Of a DNA stretch of 64,000 nt, positions 1 through 7,405 are shown piece by piece (position 1 is the stretch's first letter; each line of letters opens with the position of its first letter). The DNA is from JBHPGW01 sp042569785 (lineage in GTDB: Bacteria > Planctomycetota > Phycisphaerae > Sedimentisphaerales > Anaerobacaceae): the NCBI GenBank assembly GCA_042569785.1, contig JBHPGW010000005.1:1-64000 (forward strand), written 5' to 3'. Below the pieces are notes generated by a model that made no database searches, had not been told where the DNA came from, and was given only the letters and a program-made list of their open reading frames with translations. The translations under genes were made by a program, and so were the position numbers.

Positions 1-47
1 GCAGTTTTCTTTACCGCATCTATGCTTGTCAACTGCTCAAACGCTTT
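1..47. repeat. 47-bp inverted repeat, copy 1 (window edge)
   Basis: Bases 1-47 are the exact reverse complement of 1104-1150, which lie inside the sialidase gene. The match starts at base 1 and stops at base 48, where RmuC-like coding begins. An inverted copy of nearby sequence at the very end of a contig is the usual mark of a chimeric or fold-back assembly or amplification artefact. A real inverted repeat cannot be excluded from the sequence alone. Confidence 0.9.
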
Positions 48-543
48 TGAGAGGATGCTCAAGGCTGAAAGTGATGAAGATAAGCAGCGGCAACGAAGAC
101 AGTTTCTAAGCGATGTCACTAAGCATATCGATAAGATAGCGGCTCAATATATTCGGCCCGCTGAGGGGACGCTGGACTTTGCGCTTGCTTATATACCAGC
201 TGAGAATGTTTATTATGAAACGATAGTAAAATATGCCGACGATACTAAAGATATTTTGCAGTATGCACTTGATAAAAAGGTGATACCGGTTAGTCCTAAT
301 TTACTGTTCGCTTATTTGATGACGGTGGTGATGGGGCTGCACGGGTTACAGATAGAAAAGCAGGCGGGTGAGATCCGACAGAATTTGAAGAAGCTGAACG
401 CGGATTTTGTGAAGTTTAATGTCAGTTGGGATACACTTGGCGGTCACATCCGCAATACTTCCAATAAGTATGATGAGGCTGGTCAGCAGTTGAACCGCTT
501 TGGTTTGCAGCTGGACCAGATACAAAGTGACGATGAATTTTAA
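1..543 (+). CDS. rmuC: DNA recombination protein RmuC, C-terminal part (5' end missing)
   Basis: The open frame runs into the window from its left edge. From about base 48 it matches the RmuC C-terminal domain, with the characteristic 'GTLDFALAYIPAENVYYE' stretch, then the conserved 'LFAYLMTVVMG' and 'FGLQLDQI' segments. RmuC proteins have a restriction-endonuclease-like fold and limit inverted-repeat rearrangements. The first 47 bases belong to the inverted repeat, so the codons before 'ERMLKAES' (including an in-frame ATG at 22) are probably not native. The gene ends 23 bp before the next one. Family assignment is firm; the 5' part is unknown. Confidence 0.88.
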   Translation, partial: AVFFTASMLVNCSNAFERMLKAESDEDKQRQRRQFLSDVTKHIDKIAAQYIRPAEGTLDFALAYIPAENVYYETIVKYADDTKDILQYALDKKVIPVSPNLLFAYLMTVVMGLHGLQIEKQAGEIRQNLKKLNADFVKFNVSWDTLGGHIRNTSNKYDEAGQQLNRFGLQLDQIQSDDEF

Positions 544-566
544 CAATATTTTTTAGGAGATAAATT

Positions 567-2483
567 ATGAGGCGTTTTTGTGTAATTGTTTTGTTTGCGG
601 GTGTTTTGTTGAGTCCGGCGGTTGGTAATGCGGCGGGCAACTATTTGCCCAATTCTCCAAGTAATTTGGGTAAGAGTTATTATGTTGCTCAAAATAATCC
701 TAAGGCTTCGGATGGAAATTCGGGTACAGCAGAGAGGCCTTTTAAGAGTATTGGCAAGGCGGCTTCGGTGGCGAAGATGTATGATAAGGTAATTATTGAT
801 GAAGGTGTTTATCGCGAACAAGTTCGGCTTGTTAATAATGGGCACATGTATATTCCGGCAAGTAAGATCATTTACATGGCTAAGCCCGGTGCGAAGGTAT
901 ATCTTAAGGGTTCGGATATTTTTGAGGGGCAATGGAAGAGGATTGGGAGCATGATCTTTAAGGCTAAGCTGCCAGCGTCACTGTTCGAGGCGGGGGTTTA
1001 TAATCCTTATGAGTTGAGCTGTGTGATCGATGATCGGAAAAAGGTTCGGCCTATACAGGGGGATGTCTTGCCGGAAACGTTAGGGCAGATATATGTTGAC
1101 GGCAAAGCGTTTGAGCAGTTGACAAGCATAGATGCGGTAAAGAAAACTGCCGAATCATTTGTGGTTTCGGCAGATGGAAAGGAAATAATAGTACACTTTG
1201 CCGGTGGTTCGCTCCCCAAGGGTAAACTGGTGGAGTTGACGGTAAGGCAGCGATGTTTTAAGCCGGCTTTTAGTAAAGGTAAAGTTTATGATGAGGACAT
1301 GGCAGATGAAGTTTTTATCGAGACCAGGGATATGTTTGTCGGACATGCTGCGGAGCCTGGGGCATTTAGTTATGGTCGGGCGCTTATGATTCGCAAAAAT
1401 GGTGATACGGGGATTGTTGTTCGAAGGACGTTTGTGCATCACAGTACCAGTCCCGAAGTCCAAATTTTAAATACGCCAAGCTATATTAGTAACGATGATT
1501 CAACGATTATTGCTTCTATTGAAGACGAGGGGACATTTTTCAAGCCGAAAGCTGGTGGTGGCGGCGGTACTAAGAGATTTACAGTGCTAAGTACCGATGG
1601 CGGTAAGAGCTGGGAGTCGGCTGGTGCCGGTAAGTCGGCGTCTTATTATCTTGATGAAGAAAAAGACAGACTGGTAAAGTTTATCGGTTTTGGCAAATAT
1701 GCTGTTTCGGGTGATAAGGGTAAAACCTGGAGCGAGGCGGAAGAGTTTTATCCGGGGGGGTGGCATTACAATCCTGTTAAGCTTGGAGACGGTCGGCTTT
1801 TTGTGCCTCGGACGATGAAAGATGATGACCACGAGTTTTGGCATCAGAAGTTTAGTCCCTTGATCGGGACCTGGCGAAAGGATTTGAGCGGGATCGACTG
1901 GCAGGAGCTCGGTGAGGTTAAGATCAATCCTAAGAAGAGTTTTGTCGGGCTTGATGAGCCGCACAGTTGTCTGCTTCCTGACGGCAGGATATTTACTATC
2001 TTTCGTCATGGTGCGGTGCTGACCAGCCAGGAAAGTTCAGGGGCGCCTTCGGTGAAGCTGTATATGGTCTCTGATGATAATGGTAAGAGCTGGAGTGAGC
2101 CTGCGCCGTTAATTTATGATGACGGCAGCTATATTTATTCGTGCCGAAGTTTTCCGGATGTTATCCAGTCATCTAAAAATGGCAGGTACTATGTGATCAT
2201 GAATACCAGCAAGCCGACATTTGGCTGTGACCCGCGTACTTTGCTCAATATCGCTGAACTTGATCCTAAGACATTGCGTGTTAAGAAAGATACGCTGGCG
2301 ATTATCGATGTTAAGCATCCGGAGCAGTATCATTTGGTTCGCCTGTCGAATTGGGTCAGAATTGAGGATCGCGAGACGAAAAAGCTGGCTCTGTATATGA
2401 AGCTTAGCATGTCGGAATACTGCTTTATGCGGCGAGGGTATGATTATAATCTTTACCGCTATGAAATTGAATTTCCCGATTGA
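567..2483 (+). CDS. Secreted sialidase-like (BNR/Asp-box) protein with pectate-lyase-like N-terminus
   Basis: The 638-residue protein starts after a clear AGGAG site and has a Sec signal peptide (residues 1-23, ending 'GNAAG'). Residues 35-120 carry the DUF1565-type opening ('ASDGNSGTAERPFKSI..A') of right-handed parallel beta-helix proteins. Residues from about 310 to the end contain at least three Asp boxes of the S-x-D-x-G-x-[ST]-W type ('STDGGKSW', 'SGDKGKTW', 'SDDNGKSW'), typical of six-bladed sialidase propellers. It probably acts outside the cytoplasm on glycans. Whether the substrate is sialic acid is not shown: Asp boxes occur in many exo-glycosidases and binding proteins. It is the last chromosomal gene before the tRNA. 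Confidence 0.8.
   Translation: MRRFCVIVLFAGVLLSPAVGNAAGNYLPNSPSNLGKSYYVAQNNPKASDGNSGTAERPFKSIGKAASVAKMYDKVIIDEGVYREQVRLVNNGHMYIPASKIIYMAKPGAKVYLKGSDIFEGQWKRIGSMIFKAKLPASLFEAGVYNPYELSCVIDDRKKVRPIQGDVLPETLGQIYVDGKAFEQLTSIDAVKKTAESFVVSADGKEIIVHFAGGSLPKGKLVELTVRQRCFKPAFSKGKVYDEDMADEVFIETRDMFVGHAAEPGAFSYGRALMIRKNGDTGIVVRRTFVHHSTSPEVQILNTPSYISNDDSTIIASIEDEGTFFKPKAGGGGGTKRFTVLSTDGGKSWESAGAGKSASYYLDEEKDRLVKFIGFGKYAVSGDKGKTWSEAEEFYPGGWHYNPVKLGDGRLFVPRTMKDDDHEFWHQKFSPLIGTWRKDLSGIDWQELGEVKINPKKSFVGLDEPHSCLLPDGRIFTIFRHGAVLTSQESSGAPSVKLYMVSDDNGKSWSEPAPLIYDDGSYIYSCRSFPDVIQSSKNGRYYVIMNTSKPTFGCDPRTLLNIAELDPKTLRVKKDTLAIIDVKHPEQYHLVRLSNWVRIEDRETKKLALYMKLSMSEYCFMRRGYDYNLYRYEIEFPD
1104..1150. repeat. 47-bp inverted repeat, copy 2 (within sialidase gene)
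   Basis: Exact reverse complement of bases 1-47. Here the sequence sits in an uninterrupted coding frame, so this is the native copy and the one at the window edge is the displaced one. Confidence 0.9.
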
Positions 2484-2540
2484 CGTGTAGGGCTTGTGTC
2501 ATGGAAATCGACGTTTTTCGCAATTTTTCAGCTAAAAAGC

Positions 2541-2570
2541 TTGACAAATCGTATACTTAGCTGTTAGCAT
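2541..2570 (+). promoter_or_regulatory. Promoter of tRNA-Phe
   Basis: A perfect -35 TTGACA (2541-2546) and a TAGCAT -10-like hexamer (2565-2570), 18 bp apart, end 12 bp upstream of the tRNA. Assigned by pattern and position only. Confidence 0.55.
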
Positions 2571-2582
2571 TTGCGTTTTGCC

Positions 2583-2655
<73 letters not shown>

Positions 2656-2671
2656 TTCGGTAACTAAAGTG

Positions 2672-2702
2672 AAGGCAAGGGTTTAAAAGCTCTTGCCTTT
2701 TT
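2672..2702 (+). terminator. Intrinsic terminator after tRNA-Phe
   Basis: AAGGCAAG (2672-2679) pairs with CTTGCCTT (2692-2699) across a 12-base loop, followed by a run of T. It lies 17 bp past the tRNA and before the convergent integrase. Confidence 0.75.
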
Positions 2703-2741
2703 CCGTTTTGGGTTAAAACAACCTCGTGCGTCAGTTTTGCG

Positions 2742-3935
2742 TCAGTCACTGTTTACGCCTTCCATTATCTTGTTGAAAACCTGGCCTGCTGTGATGATGT
2801 CCTCGGGCCGTACCGAGAGGTAGTATTTGCGAGTCGTTGTGATATTCGAATGGCCTGCAAACTGCTGGACAACATGAATAGGTAAATAATTTGCCCAGTT
2901 CGTGATAGCTGATCTTCTGAAGTCATGGAGAGTGCATTTGGCTACTCCCGCTCTTTTTCGAATCATTTCAAAATTTCTGCTGACATTGCCTATCGCTTCA
3001 CATATTGGATTCCATTTCCCAGTTTTCTCCTTGTTCTTTATCGCTTTGAATCGTTGAGATGTAATAAAAATGTATGGATGTCCTTCTGGAGCGTTCAGTT
3101 GCAGTTTGGTCAGAAGCCCAATGGTGTGTTCGGAGATTGGCACTATGCGATTTTGATGGTCCTTTGATTCCCATTCGATGGTCAGTTCGGTTGACTTCTT
3201 AGCGTTAATACGAATCAGCTTGCTCTCGAAGTCAATATCCTGCCAGGTAAGGTTGAAAATTTCGCTTCGTCTCAGGCCACTGCCATAAGCTATCGAAATC
3301 AATGACTTCCACCAAAGTTTTTTGGTTGCGTTTAACAGTGCCTGGAATTCGGTTATCTTAACGTATCTGACGGGCTGTGGTGATTTCTTCCTCTGCTTTA
3401 TTTTTCCAAATGGATTTTGGCCTTCTTGAAGATAGCCACGGGGGTCAATCGCAAGGTTAAAGATTCGTTTTAGCGTGCGGATATCCTTATTGGCTGTCGG
3501 AATCGTCACTCCTGATGCCAAGCGGTGGGCTATAAAAGCTTCTGCTTGTCTGGGCCTAATATTTGTAAGAAATGTTGAACCGTCTATGAACTTTTCAAAG
3601 AGCTTGAGAGCTCGAATCTGGTCGCAGAGAGTTGCATAAGCTACTTGGCCAGCCATTACCTTTTTGTGCTCTTTTGCGAAGGCACTGAAGGTAATCTTAT
3701 CCGGCTTGTCGGGCCTTGCCTGGTTGACATCTGTCTGAAGCTTCCTGGCAAAATAATCGGCAAGCTTTCTGGTCTTAAAACTTCTCGAGTACCTTTTGCC
3801 CGCATTGCCAAACCATCTAACTGTCCAGGAATGTCTCCGATATTTTGGCCACTCTGACTTTGGTGCTGGCTTTCCATTTACTTTTGGCACCTTTTCAAGC
3901 CATCTGCGATAGATCCCTATTTTCTCTGTTGCCAT
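2742..3935 (-). CDS. Tyrosine recombinase / integrase (tRNA-adjacent)
   Basis: The 397-residue protein is a full-length phage-type integrase. An N-terminal arm-binding-like part (to about 75) is followed by a SAM-like core-binding domain (about 80-170) and a catalytic domain. The catalytic residues are visible: Arg222 ('GSGLRRSE'), His337 and Arg340 ('HDFRRS'), His362 ('GHSNITTT') and the Tyr371/372 pair. The chosen start (MATEK) has AAGGAG 7 bp upstream; a longer frame begins nine codons earlier without such a site. It probably recombines the element into the 3' end of tRNA-Phe. Downstream lies only the tRNA terminator. Confidence 0.93.
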   Translation of the reverse strand: MATEKIGIYRRWLEKVPKVNGKPAPKSEWPKYRRHSWTVRWFGNAGKRYSRSFKTRKLADYFARKLQTDVNQARPDKPDKITFSAFAKEHKKVMAGQVAYATLCDQIRALKLFEKFIDGSTFLTNIRPRQAEAFIAHRLASGVTIPTANKDIRTLKRIFNLAIDPRGYLQEGQNPFGKIKQRKKSPQPVRYVKITEFQALLNATKKLWWKSLISIAYGSGLRRSEIFNLTWQDIDFESKLIRINAKKSTELTIEWESKDHQNRIVPISEHTIGLLTKLQLNAPEGHPYIFITSQRFKAIKNKEKTGKWNPICEAIGNVSRNFEMIRKRAGVAKCTLHDFRRSAITNWANYLPIHVVQQFAGHSNITTTRKYYLSVRPEDIITAGQVFNKIMEGVNSD

Positions 3936-4041
3936 ATGGTAACTCCTTTCCGCAGTTACCACTGACGACTGACAGGGGTAATTCTATCAGAAATAGGTTC
4001 GGGGCGCAAGTGCTTTTTTTGTAAAGTATATTTTGTCATTG

Positions 4042-4290
4042 TCATGCCGTTTTATTTCTTAAAAAATTCTCAAGCTCAATTTTTAAATACCATACTCTTC
4101 TTGCATATTTTGTGGCCTTAAGTTCTCCATGATCTCGCCAGTAATTTAGAGTTCTTTGTGCGGATTTAGGTGTATGGCCAATCTCATTAAGGCGTAAAAA
4201 CATCGCAGCTTCGACAGGAGTCATTAAATCAGGGAATTTCTGCGGTTTTTTTGGCCATAGAGTTTTTGTATGTGATGATTTGTTATTCAT
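4042..4290 (-). CDS. Excisionase-like helix-turn-helix protein
   Basis: The 82-residue basic protein has the layout of the HTH_17/MerR-like excisionase family: 'MTPVEAAMFLRL' as the first helix, 'SAQRTLNYWRDHGEL' as the recognition segment and 'ARRVWYLKIELENFL' as the wing and final helix. It lies 107 bp upstream of the integrase start on the same strand, the usual place for a directionality factor. It may bias recombination toward excision and repress or activate int. Function is inferred from fold and position. Confidence 0.7.
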   Translation of the reverse strand: MNNKSSHTKTLWPKKPQKFPDLMTPVEAAMFLRLNEIGHTPKSAQRTLNYWRDHGELKATKYARRVWYLKIELENFLRNKTA

Positions 4291-4339
4291 TATTTTTGAT
4301 TCAACTATTTATTATTTAAGCTATGATTTACTTGTCTAA

Positions 4340-4426
4340 TATCCAAGCCAATATTAACAGAAAATTTTGCCAAGCTTTTTCTCAAATTCCTTTATTCTAC
4401 TGAAGCCATTTTTAATTCCCATTTGT
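4340..4426 (-). pseudogene. Decayed 5' fragment of a SPL-like radical SAM gene
   Basis: About 87 bp match the first ~30 codons of the intact radical SAM gene at 4876-5817. In the minus strand it reads 'WELKNGFSRIKEFEKK', then, after a one-base shift, 'LAKFSVNIGL', beside 'WELKNGISRTKEFEKK' and 'LAQFAVNSGL' in the intact gene. Similarity stops before the first cluster cysteine. The frameshift and loss of the rest make it a relic, left by a duplication or by recombination with a related gene. Confidence 0.7.
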
Positions 4427-4492
4427 CTGTTCAGATGCTATCAGAGATTTAGACATCGTTTTATAAGCACATAGGTACCTTTAGTATTAAAG

Positions 4493-4831
4493 TCAACGGA
4501 TAATAAACTGAATAAAAAGTAATAGTAAACTTAGTGTCACAAATATTGCCATCATGTCGCTAATGATGCCAATAATCTTGCCTTCAATTGATGCGCGATA
4601 CTCTTCTATCAATTCTTTATCAGATAATCGAGCCCTACCATTGTCGATAGCAGCCGCTGGCCCTGCTGAATCACTGATCTCATTTGACTGCGAGATTTGC
4701 ATCGTCCTTTGGGTGGCACAAGTACCACAGCCGCTTTGCTCACCAGCTTTGACCACACTTACCAGGACGAATGAGAGCAAAATAACGACCAAAAGCTTCT
4801 TCCAATAAATCTGAGATAAATAAGTTTTCAT
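4493..4831 (-). CDS. Small secreted or membrane protein, unknown
   Basis: The 112-residue protein begins with a strong signal sequence or signal anchor (residues 11-30, 'LLVVILLSFVLVSVVKAG'). A short cysteine-containing segment follows ('GCGTC'), then a charged middle and a C-terminal membrane helix ('FVTLSLLLLFIQFII'). If the signal is cleaved, the mature protein is periplasmic with a C-terminal anchor. An AAGGA site lies upstream of the ATG. It sits between the radical SAM gene and its relic, and shares the opening MKTY with the radical SAM protein. I recognise no family. Confidence 0.6.
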   Translation of the reverse strand: MKTYLSQIYWKKLLVVILLSFVLVSVVKAGEQSGCGTCATQRTMQISQSNEISDSAGPAAAIDNGRARLSDKELIEEYRASIEGKIIGIISDMMAIFVTLSLLLLFIQFIIR

Positions 4832-4875
4832 GATAGTTTCCTTAAAAATAGGTTAATAATTTTTGGTATAGTCAC

Positions 4876-5817
4876 TTAAAGCCAGACGATTCCAGCGTTA
4901 TCCTTTTTGATTTCGATAATATCTTTTTCCTTTAATCCTGAGGGGTATTGCAAAAATCTCAGTTTGCTGATGTCGTAGTATTTCCGGACACTTCGTTGTA
5001 CATTTTTGATTAAACGCACTACATAATCTGACCAGTTTTGCCTTGTGCGAATATTCCTGATAGCAGCAGCTTCTATATGGTAGCCCTCGGCTTCAAGTGC
5101 CTGCTGTGTTAGTATCAGACCTCTGCCTCGCGGATTGACGGCTTCGGCAAAAACTTCTTCGACGCCGCAGTCAACTGCAAATTTAACCAATTCGTCGATT
5201 TGGGCAGGTGAGTCCGCGACCGAAGGTAAGATCGGACAGAACATTCCATAGGTTCGCAATCCTTGTTCGTGGGCTTGCCTAACAGTTTCCATTCGCTCTT
5301 CGATGCTGGATGCATTTGGCTCAATTATCTTGATGCGATTGCTCTTATCCGGTGTAGCTGTGATGCTTAAGCCAACAAGTACCCGGTCAGCATGTTTTTC
5401 GATAAGGTCGAAATCTTTTCTTACGGCGGCGTTTTTGGTTAAGATCCTAACCGTCCAGTCGGGCTCTGAAAGAATCGCCTCCAGACATTTTCTGCCAAGA
5501 TCATGTTCCTGTGCTTCAGGTGACCATGCATCTACAGTTGTGCAGAGTTGAACCATCGCTCTTTTCCTGATCTTGCGGGCATCACGAGCCACCCGTTGAG
5601 GGGTGCTGGGATCGACAATTGCGTAGCCATTATCAAATGCCGATACGCCTAATTCTTTAAATGCGTGGTGGACTCTGAGCATTGCACCTGTCGAGCAGTA
5701 TGTGCATGCGTGTCCGCATTTGAGGCCACTATTGACGGCGAATTGAGCAAGACCTTTTTTCTCGAATTCCTTTGTTCGACTGATACCATTCTTTAATTCC
5801 CATTCGTAAGTTTTCAT
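4876..5817 (-). CDS. SPL-family radical SAM protein
   Basis: The 313-residue protein has a CX3CX2C cluster motif at Cys34, Cys38 and Cys41 ('CGHACTYC'), the spacing of radical SAM enzymes. The layout, with no C-terminal SPASM or B12 domain, fits the spore-photoproduct-lyase-like (SplB/Rv2578c) group. It probably cleaves SAM reductively at a 4Fe-4S cluster in the cytoplasm. The substrate is not known, and DNA lesion repair is only a possibility. The start used (MKTYEW) has AGGAG upstream; the frame extends 15 codons further without one. The HTH protein just upstream may regulate it. Confidence 0.75.
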   Translation of the reverse strand: MKTYEWELKNGISRTKEFEKKGLAQFAVNSGLKCGHACTYCSTGAMLRVHHAFKELGVSAFDNGYAIVDPSTPQRVARDARKIRKRAMVQLCTTVDAWSPEAQEHDLGRKCLEAILSEPDWTVRILTKNAAVRKDFDLIEKHADRVLVGLSITATPDKSNRIKIIEPNASSIEERMETVRQAHEQGLRTYGMFCPILPSVADSPAQIDELVKFAVDCGVEEVFAEAVNPRGRGLILTQQALEAEGYHIEAAAIRNIRTRQNWSDYVVRLIKNVQRSVRKYYDISKLRFLQYPSGLKEKDIIEIKKDNAGIVWL

Positions 5818-5900
5818 AATTATACTCCTATGATTTAAATAATTATTTGACAACAATTTCATTGTTATTGAGCAGGTTTAACACAGTATTTTTACAATAA

Positions 5901-6362
5901 TTAGACATCTTTTTTGCGCCCGTTAGAAAAATATTTGTATAATTTGTGGCTGATTATTCCATCGTCGGCATCTGAAGGTATCCCTTCCGGATATATGCTA
6001 TTGATGGCATCTTTAACCATATCAGGTTTTACCGTCAGCCCCAGTTGCTTTAAGGCTTGTGTAAACTCCTGACATTTGTGGTATGAAGGGCACTGAATAC
6101 TTCGGTTTTGTCTTTGTCGTGGGGCGTTGAAGACAACCGGCTCACCGTCATAGCCGATACCCGTTCTTCGAATTTCGAGGCACTTTTGCTGCATATCGGG
6201 AGTATAAAACGGGCGATTAGAACGACCGCAGCGTTCCGGTTTTGGAAAAACGCCTCTGTTCTGGAGCTGGTAGAATCTTGCCCTGGATAGTTTTAGTCTT
6301 GTAACCAGCTCTTTAATAGTACATATCCCTTTGATATTATTGTCTGATAAATTTTCCATCAT
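5901..6362 (-). CDS. MerR-like HTH DNA-binding protein
   Basis: The 153-residue protein has an N-terminal winged-HTH of the MerR/AlpA kind ('IKELVTRLKLSRARFYQLQNRG' read as helix-turn-helix, then 'FPKPERCGRSNRPFY' as the wing). A C-terminal half of unknown fold follows. Its ATG overlaps the stop of the RuvB-like gene by one base (TAATG), with GGAG upstream, so the two are translationally coupled. It is probably a regulator or DNA-end adaptor for the operon. The target is unknown. Confidence 0.65.
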   Translation of the reverse strand: MMENLSDNNIKGICTIKELVTRLKLSRARFYQLQNRGVFPKPERCGRSNRPFYTPDMQQKCLEIRRTGIGYDGEPVVFNAPRQRQNRSIQCPSYHKCQEFTQALKQLGLTVKPDMVKDAINSIYPEGIPSDADDGIISHKLYKYFSNGRKKDV

Positions 6363-7363
6363 TATTCTCCATCATTTAAACAAAATTTAGTGTTTTCAAT
6401 ATGCCCTCTGCCTTTTTCCGTAATTTCTCTGACAGAGGATTTGCCCTTGATGACAAAACCTTCTTTAAGCAAATACGGCTCAATCACTCTCTGTATTGTC
6501 AAGGTCGGTAGGGATAATCTTGAACTCAATATGCCTAACGCTGATGGGCCACAATCATATAATACCTTAAGATAAGCCCTGTCTAAGTACTCCAGCCCCA
6601 ATTCGTCAATCTGTAAATGGCGAAAAGCTTCATTTACATCGTCGAGCATAATCATATTACGATCATGGCTTTTGGCTACATGCCAACACATTTGAAGATT
6701 CTTATGAAGAGCCTGTCGGGGATTTCCTTTGGCTCTTTGTGCAACAGTTCGCACAATTTCATCTGATTCGCACTGCCAATTCAATGCTTCTATCCTTTGA
6801 CGTACGATTCCAACAAGGTCGTCCAACAGATAGTCCTTAAATCTACAGTCGATCCTCATCCTACTTCTCAATGCGTCCAGAAGCATATGTTCATGCGTCG
6901 TTGCCATTATCAACGTAAAGTTAGCAAGTGGTATTGTATGGTAACGGTATGGCCCGGCAGGTACGCGCAAAGTTCGCTCAGAAAGAGTTGTTAATAAAAC
7001 AAGCTGGGTTTTGGAATTCATTCCATGTGCTTCGTCAATAAATATTGTTGTGTTATCATCAGCACTGAGGAATGTTGAGTATAATTCCGCCTTGGCGTTC
7101 ATTGTTACACCGTTAGTCTCAATCAGATGCAGATTCCCAAGCTCAGCGTGAACAGCTTTCGCTGTTATTGTTTTACCCCGTCCACTTGGACCATAAAAAG
7201 CAACTGGCCCAAAAGATGGATCAGCATTTTTAGATTCTGATCGACTATTGAAATGTGCACTTATATGCACATTCAATTTATTTATAACCTGGGGCTGACC
7301 GTGAATATGGGATAAGCTAGTTAATTTAACCTGGTTGACATCCACTCCAACTTTTTTTTCCAT
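6362..7363 (-). CDS. RuvB-like AAA+ ATPase
   Basis: The 333-residue protein follows the RuvB plan: Walker A 'GPSGRGKT' (58-65), Walker B 'IFIDEAH' (D110, E111), a sensor/arginine-finger region ('ALRSRMR'), and a RuvB-type C-terminal winged helix ('LGLEYLDRAYLKVLY', later 'IEPYLLKEGFV'). Cellular RuvB drives Holliday-junction branch migration, but this copy is divergent and no RuvA or RuvC is near. It lies in a mobile element behind the tubulin-like gene. It may remodel DNA during element replication or transfer, or load another protein. Start supported by GGAAGG 7 bp upstream. Confidence 0.85.
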   Translation of the reverse strand: MEKKVGVDVNQVKLTSLSHIHGQPQVINKLNVHISAHFNSRSESKNADPSFGPVAFYGPSGRGKTITAKAVHAELGNLHLIETNGVTMNAKAELYSTFLSADDNTTIFIDEAHGMNSKTQLVLLTTLSERTLRVPAGPYRYHTIPLANFTLIMATTHEHMLLDALRSRMRIDCRFKDYLLDDLVGIVRQRIEALNWQCESDEIVRTVAQRAKGNPRQALHKNLQMCWHVAKSHDRNMIMLDDVNEAFRHLQIDELGLEYLDRAYLKVLYDCGPSALGILSSRLSLPTLTIQRVIEPYLLKEGFVIKGKSSVREITEKGRGHIENTKFCLNDGE

Positions 7364-7405
7364 TTCAACGCCTTCCTTTCCTTGCCATTAATGATGTTAG
7401 CCGGC

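Noticed and set aside
1007..1219. Minus-strand frame sharing residues with the first gene
   Set aside because: The shared residues come from the 47-bp inverted repeat, not from homology.
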